From Channallabes apus (Eukaryota; Chordata; Actinopteri; Siluriformes; Clariidae): 64,000 bases of DNA. Location of the stretch: positions 5,732,476-5,796,475 of the forward strand of contig CM060121.1 in NCBI GenBank assembly GCA_030522415.1, read 5' to 3'. Shown piece after piece: positions 55,741 to 64,000 of this stretch (its first letter is position 1; the number at the start of each line of letters is the position of its first letter). The notes beneath the pieces were generated by a model. That model ran no database searches. It was not told the DNA's origin and saw nothing but the letters and a program-made list of their open reading frames with translations. Both the position numbers and the translations under genes were made by a program.

Positions 55741-57171
55741 CTAGTTTCCCCTAGACTGGAACTGAGAGGAGCCACTGACTGGGCAATTTAGTCTGGTGTG
55801 ACCAGATCCAAAACAGGCAAAACACAATCTTTCAGACATGCAGTGTGACATGGTATTGTGGCTCGAGTCATTACAGACCTTACAAACTGTCTGATTGGGG
55901 CGTCTTTCACGAGGGGTGCGTCGAAATCTGCCACCCCTGGATACATGGTGGGTGTTACGCTGCCGCATTTTATCCATCATATCCTGAAAGATATCAACCA
56001 TACGCGTTAGAAGTCTCTCATCCGATTGTGACTGGAGATTTTGTGCCACGGCTGGCGCAGAAGAGTGGCTCTGACTGTGAATGGATTCGCCCTGAGCAGG
56101 AACACAGGTAGGAAGAGGGCAAATGGAAGGGCACACTGAGTGCTGGGCTTGGAGAGAGAGATTTGGAGTGTGACATTGGGAAGCCATTGCCACATTCACT
56201 GGAGAAACACTGGGCTGCTCAGGGGTCACTGCAATGACGTGATTTTTAAGTCGTGCAGTGTCGATGGCTCTGCCACTAGCTCTTAACTCTCTCTGATAAT
56301 CATCAATCCTCAGTTGGACATCACGTGAGGTCCATTCATGAATTGGTTTACACTTTAGGGTGTAAGAGAGCTCAGGATCAGGGCAATGTTTGACAAACAT
56401 GAGTGCGACTTCATTATTTATGTTCTCTGTTTTCTTTCCCTGTCTGTGTAGGCCCTCAAGAGCCAAGTCAGCTGCCTTATTCAGCCTTATCCAGTAATCA
56501 ACTGGATTTTCTTTGTGTTTGGGCAGTGTAGCATAGAAGTCAGCGAGTGGGAGACACGAAGAAGCTTCACTGAAATAATGGAGGAGAACATCATAGATTT
56601 TATCAGGTGTTTGTATAAGATCAATCGCTGGATCACTACGCATGGCAATCTTGACCACATCTCTGGCTTTGCCCATTAAATGGCTCATAATTTCCTCTGC
56701 CTGGTCATTCACAGGAATCACATGTTTTCTGAGATGAGTTTTGGTCATGTCAATCCAGTCCTGGATCGAATGTTTTTTGTCAGTGAGATCACCTTTAAAT
56801 GTTGGGAATTCTCTGTTTGATTTATCACTGTGAGTAGTTTGGGCAGTGGGAGTAGACTGACGGTCACCGGCTGTGTTCATTACACCAGCTGACATTAGCT
56901 CTTTAACAATCGATTCACCAATTTGAGCCCCTAACTGTCCTACCATGTCTGTGAGATGGTGAATAGCGTCAACATCAGTGGCTGGTGTAGAGGTGCGAAG
57001 ATATTCCTTCTTAAACCCACTAACAGGTGTACAACCCGAGCTATGACCCAAACCTATGTCCGTGTAATCATCAGTTATGGGCTTAGGACGTTTCACATCC
57101 CTACTGTCAGCCACGCAATCTAACCAAATTCCCCTTCCTTTAGGTGATTGATGATTTAAATGGGCATCCAT
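55741..57171 (-). CDS. gag of the LTR retrotransposon
   Basis: 476 codons, intact frame. It forms the particle and binds RNA. The N-terminal and central parts are capsid-like (IQDWIDMTKTHLRKHV, PVDYWIRLNKAADLAL). The C-terminal part has two Cys/His zinc knuckles (CKVCNDSSHNTMSHC and CFACFGSGHTRLNC, the latter a perfect CX2CX4HX4C). The ATG at 57169-57171 is about 290 bp after the 5' LTR. Confidence 0.88.
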   Translation of the reverse strand: MDAHLNHQSPKGRGIWLDCVADSRDVKRPKPITDDYTDIGLGHSSGCTPVSGFKKEYLRTSTPATDVDAIHHLTDMVGQLGAQIGESIVKELMSAGVMNTAGDRQSTPTAQTTHSDKSNREFPTFKGDLTDKKHSIQDWIDMTKTHLRKHVIPVNDQAEEIMSHLMGKARDVVKIAMRSDPAIDLIQTPDKIYDVLLHYFSEASSCLPLADFYATLPKHKENPVDYWIRLNKAADLALEGLHRQGKKTENINNEVALMFVKHCPDPELSYTLKCKPIHEWTSRDVQLRIDDYQRELRASGRAIDTARLKNHVIAVTPEQPSVSPVNVAMASQCHTPNLSLQAQHSVCPSICPLPTCVPAQGESIHSQSHSSAPAVAQNLQSQSDERLLTRMVDIFQDMMDKMRQRNTHHVSRGGRFRRTPRERRPNQTVCKVCNDSSHNTMSHCMSERLCFACFGSGHTRLNCPVSGSSQFQSRGN

Positions 57172-57440
57172 TGCCCTTTTTACAAAGGGTTTTTGTGTGA
57201 AACTGTACTTGCGTTGTGTATATTAATTCTAAGATCTTGATAAAGCAAAACAATAAATCACTTTGAAAAACAAAATATCACCAACTGAAATTAAAAGGAT
57301 CCAACTAAACGTCATATGATTTAAAACAATATACACCAAATAACCTTTTTTTTTTCTCTGACCCCACTTTGATCTTGAAGTGCAGACTAGAACAGCAGCA
57401 CAGCATCCACGGCGACCGGCATCAAGCTGATCTGAAGATC

Positions 57441-57459
57441 CAAGGAGTCACGGCACCAG
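57441..57459 (-). promoter_or_regulatory. Primer binding site candidate
   Basis: On the minus strand tggtgccgtgactccttgg begins one base after the 5' LTR, the standard position for tRNA priming. The primer tRNA was not determined. Confidence 0.6.
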
Positions 57460-57460
57460 T

Positions 57461-58441
57461 GTAACGGATCTGCTTTTCACTCTCTCAAACACCAGAACAA
57501 CACCAAGAGCTGCTTTCCATTAATTTATTTGATCCTGTAGAAGACAATTAAACATATTTTTTTTGTCTTCGGCCTGCAATGCACATCTGACCCCCTCATC
57601 AATACACGGCAGCATTGTGAGCCAGATTAATTATTTTCTCAAACATGCATGTCAGGGCATTTCGTAAATTTTACAATTTATCCACATTTCCATACATAAG
57701 GATACATTAAAATTGACAGGAAAACATTTTTTTCTTTCCAGTTACACCAGAATTAACACATTTTTCATTTATAACCTTAAACCAAACTTAAACTACATAC
57801 AAAGATTTATATGGAGAAAGAGTGAAATACACCAGAGCTAAATGTGTTTCAGTAAATAAAATGTAGACAGCATGATAGACAACAAACGTACCTGTAGAAG
57901 ACAATTAAACATTTTTTTTTGTCTTCGGACTGCAATGCACATCTGACCCCTATATATACAAAAATAACAGTATTTTCACTGAGAAATAAAAATGACAAAT
58001 ACAAAATGGCAACTTGCCCATGTGCATTTAGCACTTATGTTAAACTCCATAAAACTGTCACAAACTTAATTTGGCAATTAAAACCCAAACAAAAATACCA
58101 TAATATTGTAATATATTTTTCACAAAATGACAAACTTTTTCAGTACAACAAGAGACAATTAAATATTCTCAGGAGCAACTCTCTGTACAACTTACCCTCA
58201 TCAATACACGGCAGCGTTGCCGGGGGCGGGAGGAAAGGTGAACTACGGGAACACAGGAGGTGCAAAAAGGGGCGATGTGCAGGTTTGTAATTGCCACAGA
58301 AAATGAATAAAATGACTGCAAAATGTGATCTCAAAATGATAAAATTCACAAATATTAAATAAAATCTTTAAATAAATAAAAATCACAATACAATTTGAAA
58401 ATATTATAATTTTCACAAAGTGCAATTCTAACTCTGTTACA
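57461..58441 (-). repeat. 5' LTR of the retrotransposon
   Basis: 981 bp. Differs from the 3' LTR by only a handful of substitutions and the short G-run indel, implying a recent insertion. Confidence 0.85.
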
Positions 58442-58540
58442 TTAGCATGCTGGGTGATTAAGCTCACAGATATAGGAAAAGTCATGAAGGGTCCAGGAAT
58501 TTGATCGAGTGTGAAATATTTTCCCCCATTGTCAAATTGA
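58442..58540. repeat. Continuation of the interrupted palindrome arm
   Basis: Text gcatgctgggtgattaagct to attttcccccattgtcaaat continues the MITE-like sequence cut at 49682. The same stretch occurs again at 59668-59768, so this part is duplicated in the right arm. Confidence 0.7.
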
Positions 58541-59640
58541 TGAATTTCCCGAATTCTTTCAGTGCTGGAGTTTCTGCAGGAAAAGTCGTCCTCGGCCTTG
58601 TGCCCTAGTACTAAAAACAGGACATACGTAATCGTCACTCAACTATCTTCCGAAAGTTCCATAAACCCAACATGCACCCTATTGTTTTTGAAGCCTTCTG
58701 TCCTCCGCGTTTACAGCTTCGGAGCAGGAGAAACTTCACTTACTGTGTCCAGCACGTGCTCTTCAGATTTACGTCCACCGCATCAGCTAGTGGCGTAAGT
58801 CAGAGCAGCTTTTACATGTTTTGGGGCCGCAATTAACGGGGCGGCCGCCACTACTCTGGGTGAGAGATGCTATTGCCCTCTCCTATGAGGCGCGTGGGCT
58901 CACTTCGCCTCTAGGAATCAGGGCTCATTCAACCAGGGGTATCGCCTCATCTATTGCACTAGCAAGAGGTATTCCCCTGCAGTAGGTGTGTGATGCGGAG
59001 GGTCGGTTCTCTCCGCACACATTTGTTAGATTTTAGTCTGGATGTTCATGCTACTCCGGGCTCACGGGTCCTCGAGTCAGCTGCCCAGACATAGTTCTGA
59101 GACCTTCTCGGCCTTGTGCGCACACGCTACACAACCTTGGGGGTCCAGACACTTGCAGTGCGGCGGAGTTGGTACTCTCGTTCCCATAGCATTTTCACGC
59201 AGCATCGAGTGTAGCCTTTGAAAGGGAACGTCTTGGGTTACTTTGCTGTAACCCTGTTCCCTGAAAAAGTGGGAACGAGATGCTGCGTCCCAATGCCGCA
59301 CTGCTTACGTGACCGGATGTCCGTTTAGACAAATCAATCTGAGGAATGTTTCCGGTTCACTCCTATTTATAACCTCAGGTGCGTCTCATCAGATGACGTC
59401 ACCCGACCGAGGTTCTCTTTCTCTCCCTCTTTCTCTTTCCTCTCTCCCCTTGTCTCCCCCTTTCACTCTTTCTCTCTCTCTCTCTCTGTCGAGCTACACA
59501 TGTCATTCCAGAGCTGCCAGTGATCCAGACTCCCTCTGCCATCCGGACCTGTCTGATCCATCCTGGTGCCCCGTTTCTGGTTTGAGGTCTCGTCGCATGG
59601 ATGCCCCGTGTGTCTCTTTGGGATGCGTCTGGTGTCTGGG
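58541..59640. other. GC-richer insert of retroelement-like DNA in the right arm
   Basis: Not present in the left arm. Contains ctgttccctgaaaaagtggg and gaacgagatgctgcgtccc, typical of a common fish LTR-type repeat (also near 42870), and a CT-rich run at 59415-59487. No intact gene was seen. Likely a partial retroelement. Confidence 0.45.
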
Positions 59641-60894
59641 GATGATTCTCTCTAATTTTGAAAAGGTAAGCATGCTGGGTGATTAAGCTCACAGATATAG
59701 GAAAAGTCATGAAAGTATAGGGTCCAGGAATTTGATCGAGTGTGAAATATTTTCCCCCATTGTCAAATGACCAGTACTCGGCGCTTCATTGAATAAATTA
59801 AGATGAGGAATGCTAATGGATTCAAAATAACATTACTAGCCACGTTGACTGCTAATCTGAGCAGGAAATGTTTTAGCCATGTACCCTGCCTGGCCAAAAA
59901 TAAATAAATCACACAAGAATTAATTCAATGCCCGTCGCTCTGGAATAGGGTCTGGATCGGACCACATTCACCTTTTTTCATTTAAATTCCAGTCCAATCT
60001 TTACACTTCCTAGCAAGCTGCATCCTTTTTTTTCTGATGAGTTGAGTCAGTTCCCATCACATTACTATTTTCCCAGGTTTTGATAATGTGTTGAAGGGTT
60101 CTTAACCCAGTTTCAGTGATTTCAAATCTCGTTTTCTTTGTTTGATACAGCTAAATAATTTGAACCTTCTGAAATTGTGCCTTTTTTTGAACAGGCAGTG
60201 TATGCGCGTGTTTCTCCAACAACATTCCTTATAAGCTCTATTTCCTCCGTTATAAGCATCTTGTCTGGTATGACATAAATGGACTTCTGATTAAACAGTT
60301 TTTTCACAAGGGCTAAGGGATGGCTCCACCAGTTTATTATGGCAAGGTAACAAAATCTGTAACCTGAGAAGAAAACAAGCACATATCAATGCAAGTCAAA
60401 TATTTGTGACAGATAATAAAAATATAATTTTTTTTGTCATTTGGTGCACAAAAGTAACAAATTGCATTCTACCAATTATGGCCATATTTAGAATACAAGT
60501 TCAAAAGCATAGTTCGAGTTATTTACTTAAACAAAGCAAGACTTACTTACTGGGAGCAACATTAATGCATTACTGTATTTGATTTACATTACTAAAACTT
60601 AGCTATTCAGAATGTACAATAAACTTATATATATAATTTTTAATTAAAATAGGTTTGTACTAATACAAAAACCTAAAACAGATACAATTAACAGGTTAAA
60701 ACATGATTATTGTTAAAATACTCACCTGCATGAACCCACAATCGGCCTCGGTTATTGCCTGCAGGTCAGCTAAGTTCCAAAGCAGATTAATGTGTCCGTT
60801 TTCAAATAGCCAAGCCTTTGTGGCATGCCTTGGCACATGCGTATATGTATGGTCTGGCAGGAGAACCACCTCTTTTGTGAAAAGTTGCGTGACA

Positions 60895-61521
60895 GCAGTG
60901 GCGGTTTAGGGTAGGGCGAAGTGGGCAGCCGCCCAGGCATTTTTTTTTATGTCACGTGGGCACACGAACCTGGAGTAAAAAAAAAAATCTGTGCCGCTAA
61001 GCGGTTTTCTATTATCTGTGATACCTGCGCCCGCGCCGCCCCTGAATGAGCCGCACAGAAGCTTGTCCCCAAATGAAGCGGACAAGAAGGGGGCTAAATT
61101 ATGTCTACTTGACTTTCTTACAAATAATGCACATTTCATTCAAAATATTATAAACACACCAATAATTTGCACTTTTTTCATTTATTTAATTGTGTGAAAT
61201 GGCAAATAAAAATTGGTAATCAAAACGATGATGCTGTGGAGGTCTTGACTTCTGGTCCTGAGTGACAGCGTTGGGGGAAATCTGCTGATTGTCGAATCGT
61301 CGATAGTAACACAGCGATGGAGAAAAAAAGTCCAAAGCTGTCAGGGGCCCAATTTAGAAAAAAGAAGATGAGGAGAAACGGATAAAAGATAAAGGTATTC
61401 ACCAATGTTCTCTCTGTATGATTAAGTTATTCATGTCATCATGTTAATTAGTTGTATAATGTTAACTCTTAGGTTTGTTAGCCTTCTTGCTTATGATGCT
61501 TGCTATGCTTACCTTGCTAAA

Positions 61522-61561
<40 letters not shown>

Positions 61562-61754
61562 AAAAGCCTAATTTACAAACCATCACAGAAATTCTAATGG
61601 TTTCTATTAAATACCACAAAATGTAACCACAAAATTATGCTTTGCAGCAAGACTGCAGCAAGTACAGTTATTTATTTCCATTGTTTATTATGTTAATGTT
61701 GGCTATAGCCAATATATTTACAGTATACTGTAAATAGCCAGTTTAATTTACATA
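60895..61754 (+). mobile_element. hAT-type element, 5' part
   Basis: Starts cagtggcggtttagggtag right at the edge of the palindrome. It includes a damaged coding start near 61330-61400 (LSGAQFRKKK-like) and a (CA)n run at 61509-61556. The 3' part lies after the nested Tc1 element. Confidence 0.5.
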
Positions 61755-63374
61755 CAGTGGTGTGAAAAACTATTTGCCCCCTTCCGGATTTCTTATTCTT
61801 TTGCATGTTTGTCACACTTAAATGTTTCTGCTCATCAAAAACCGTTAACTATTAGTCAAAGATAACATAATTGAACACAAAATGCAGTTTTTTAATGAAG
61901 GTTTACGTTATTAAGGGAGAAAAAAAACTCCAAATCTACATGGCCCTGTGTGAAAAAGTGATTGCCCCCCTTGTTAAAAAATAACTTAACTGTGGTTTAT
62001 CACACCTGAGTTCAATTTCTGTAGTCACCCCCAGGCCTGATTACTGCCACACCTGTTTCAATCAAGAAATCACTTAAATAGGAGCTACCTGACACAGAGA
62101 AGTAGACCAAAAGCACCTCAAAAGCTAGACATCATGCCAAGATCCAAAGAAATTCAGGAACAAATGAGAACAAAAGTAATTGAGATCTATCAGTCTGGTA
62201 AAGGTTATGAAGCCATTTCTAAAGCTTTGGGACTCCAGCGAACCACAGTGAGAGCCATTATCCACAAATGGCAAAAACATGGAACAGTGGTGAACCTTCC
62301 CAGGAGTGGCCGGCCGACCAAAATTACCCCAAGAGCACAGAGACAACTCATCCGAGAGGCCACAAAAGACCCCAGGACAACATCTAAAGAACTGCAGGCC
62401 TCACTTGCCTCAATTAAGGTCAGTGTTCACGACTCCACCATAAGAAAGAGACTGGGCAAAAACGGCCTGCATGGCAGATTTCCAAGGCGCAAACCACTTT
62501 TAAGCAAAAAGAACATTAAGGCTCGTCTCAATTTTGCTAACTAACATCTCAATGATTGCCAAGACTTTTGGGAAAATACCTTGTGGACCGACGAGACAAA
62601 AGTGTAACTTTTTGGAAGGTGCGTGTCCCATTACATCTGGCGTAAAAGTAACACAGCATTTCAGAAAAAGAACATCATACCAACAGTAAAATATGGTGGT
62701 GGTAGTGTGATGGTCTGGGGTTGTTTTGCTACTTCAGGACCTGGAAGGCTTGCTGTGATAGATGGAACCATGAATTCTACTGTCTACCAAAAAATCCTGA
62801 AGGAGAATGTCCGGCCATCTGTTCGTCAACTCAAGCTGAAGCGTTCTTGGGAGCTGCAGCAGGACAATGACCCATAACACACCAGCAAATCCACCTCTGA
62901 ATGGCTGAAGAAAAACAAAATGAAGACTTTGGAGTGGCCTAGTCAAAGTCCTGACCTGAATCATATTGAGATGTTGTGGCATGACCTTAAAAAGGTGGTT
63001 CATGCTAGAAAACCCTCTAATAAAGCTGAATTACAACAATTCTGCAAAGATGAGTGGGCCAAAATTCTTCCAGAGCACTGTAAAAGACTCGTTGCAAGTT
63101 ATCGCAAACGCTTGATTGCCGTTATTGCTGCTAAGGGTGGCCCAACCAGTTATTAGGTTCAGGGGGCAATTACTTTTTCACACAGGGCCATGTAGGTTTG
63201 GATTTTTTTTCTCCATAAATAATAAAACCCCTCATTTAAAAACTGCATTTTGTGTTTACTTGTGTCATCTTTGACTAATAGTTAAATGTGTTTGATGATC
63301 AGAAACATTTTGTGTGACAAACATGCAAAAGAATAAGAAATAAGGAGGGGGGCAAATAGTTTTTCACACCACTG
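61755..63374 (+). mobile_element. Nearly complete Tc1-like transposon
   Basis: Inverted ends cagtggtgtgaaaaactatt and its mirror at 63355-63374, flanked by the TA target duplication (61753-61754 and 63375-63376). The 1620-bp length is normal for Tc1. Long inner terminal repeats are also visible (tacatggccctgtgtgaaaa near 61938 and its mirror near 63180). Confidence 0.9.
62134..63156 (+). pseudogene. Tc1 transposase, full length with three stop codons
   Basis: One continuous 340-codon frame from MPRSKEIQEQMRTKV to GGPTSY with no frameshift but three in-frame TAA codons (62542-62544, 62605-62607, 62875-62877). The N-terminal helix-turn-helix (AISKALGLQRTTVRAIIHKW) and the catalytic residues in WTDETKV, LQQDND and NHIEMLW are all still readable. 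It is inactivated recently by point mutation. Confidence 0.9.
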
Positions 63375-63376
63375 TA

Positions 63377-63790
63377 TGTGTAGATAGTTTAAAAGACATT
63401 TTCCATTCGCTATAACTCGGTTACGTGACAAAGCATATAATCTGAGGCAGTAAATTAACCAAGGAGCTAATTGTTCCTCCCTTAGATTAGATTATATTAG
63501 ATTAATAAAGTGTCTAATGACTGCCATCAAAAACCATGAGCCTGTTTGAGCTTATCACTTTTATGCACGATAAGGATCTATGAGATCTACCCCAACTTTC
63601 GGACTGCTCTCAGGATTGCACTTACATTGCCGGTGACTTTAGCTCAAGCAGAGAGGAGCTTTTCCAAACTCAGGTTAATCAAGACATACCTGAGGTCAAC
63701 CATGTCTCAGGAACGACTCACTGGCCTTGCTGTCATAAGCATAAAGCATATGTCATAAGCATAAATCATGCAATAGGGGAGCATCTGCCA
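63377..63790 (+). pseudogene. hAT transposase C-terminal fragment
   Basis: The stretch 63576-63758 reads EIYPNFRTALRIALTLPV, then AQAERSFSKLRLIKTYLRS and QERLTGLAVISI. This is the dimerisation region of TTF-type hAT transposases. Together with 60895-61754 it shows a hAT element split by the Tc1 insertion. Confidence 0.75.
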
Positions 63791-64000
63791 GTTCAGCGAT
63801 CTGCCTACACCCTCACAAAATCAGGATAACTCTGGGCTTTCTCATGTCCATATCTGGTTATATAAGCGCCAGAGTTGGGCAGGTTATCAGTGTGTTTGGG
63901 TATGTGTGTAAAGTCATTGTGTGGTGCACATGGCTCAGTGGCATAATCGGAACAGCTGCTCACAGGTTCTTTCGTGTCCAACAGGTGACGACGATATTCC
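63791..64000. other. End of window, nothing recognised
   Basis: No coding frame or repeat boundary was seen. Confidence 0.3.

Larger units (their letters stand above)
49683..58441 (-). mobile_element. Ty3/gypsy-type LTR retrotransposon, recent insertion
   Basis: Two direct LTRs (49683-50677 and 57461-58441, each starting tgtaac and ending gttaca) enclose gag and pol on the minus strand. The order is PR-RT-RNaseH-IN. Flanks are taag at the left and ttag at the right, a 4-bp target duplication with one change. It splits the palindrome's right arm: the sequence resumes at 58442 where it left off at 49682. No envelope-like gene was recognised. Frame breaks in pol suggest it is inactive. Confidence 0.9.
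43757..60893. repeat. Large interrupted inverted duplication (palindrome)
   Basis: The left arm is 43757-46452. The right arm is 47890-49682 continued by 58442-58540 and 59640-60893. Outer parts mirror each other: gacatacatatacgcatgtg-type text near 43800 and its reverse complement near 60845, and the run tactagccacgttgactgct near 59845 mirrored at 44485-44505. Inner parts carry a gene and its mirror copy. The right arm was later opened by an LTR retrotransposon (49683-58441) and other repeat DNA (58541-59640). The left arm lacks about 340 bp present at 60052-60400. Confidence 0.8.

Noticed and set aside
49683..58441. Endogenous retrovirus
   Set aside because: The gag zinc knuckles, protease, RT and integrase order and the integrase tail fit a Ty3/gypsy-type retrotransposon, and no envelope-like gene was recognised.
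1..64000. CRISPR arrays, bacterial operons, rRNA or tRNA genes
   Set aside because: None was seen. The tRNA-like promoters belong to SINE heads.

Overview
The window is vertebrate genomic DNA from a ray-finned fish and carries part of an immunoglobulin heavy chain (IGH) locus. The evidence is the WGKG-type JH segment, a Cμ1 exon, a tandemly repeated Cδ2-Cδ3-Cδ4 triplet, an IgM membrane exon that fits splicing from Cμ3, and abundant Tc1, DANA-like and V-SINE-like repeats. The Cμ1 sequence and the δ2-δ3-δ4 repeats look catfish-like (Siluriformes), but that is inference from memory. All exon ends were read by eye from splice sites and frame; none is backed by cDNA here.

Layout. (1) 1-7.1 kb: transposon and SINE debris. 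(2) 7.1-10.4 kb: seven JH-like segments. Only one (7370-7426) has an intact recombination signal, frame and splice donor. No D segment was found. (3) 12.5-25.1 kb: an IgM gene split in an unusual way. Cμ1 (12488-12796) is followed by eight Cδ exons (δ1, δ2-3-4, δ2-3-4, δ5). Only then come exons that read as Cμ2 (19179), Cμ3 (19812), Cμ4 with secretory tail (20371), μTM1 (23434) and μTM2 (24987). (4) 25.9-32.4 kb: a complete second Cδ set, δ1-(δ2-3-4)x2-δ5-δ6-δ7-δTM. (5) 36.9-42.1 kb: three VH cassettes on the opposite strand, one of them (39540-40074) intact with leader and RSS. (6) 43.3-60.9 kb: hAT debris and a large inverted duplication. The duplication contains an unrecognised three-exon gene (47733-48798), its truncated mirror copy, and a recent Ty3/gypsy-type LTR retrotransposon (49683-58441). 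(7) 60.9-64 kb: a hAT element split by a nearly complete Tc1-like element.

How it works together. Almost all J-C-C junctions are phase 1 (the J ends with one spare base, and each constant exon begins with two and ends with one), so any exon skipping keeps the frame. The locus could therefore make ordinary IgM (Cμ1 to Cμ2, skipping eight δ exons), ordinary membrane IgD (Cμ1 to the second δ1), or a chimeric heavy chain Cμ1-δ1-δ2-δ3-δ4-δ2-δ3-δ4-δ5-Cμ2-Cμ3-Cμ4/TM. The Cδ block inside the IgM gene is the strongest candidate here for something undescribed; an assembly error in a repeated locus is the main alternative.
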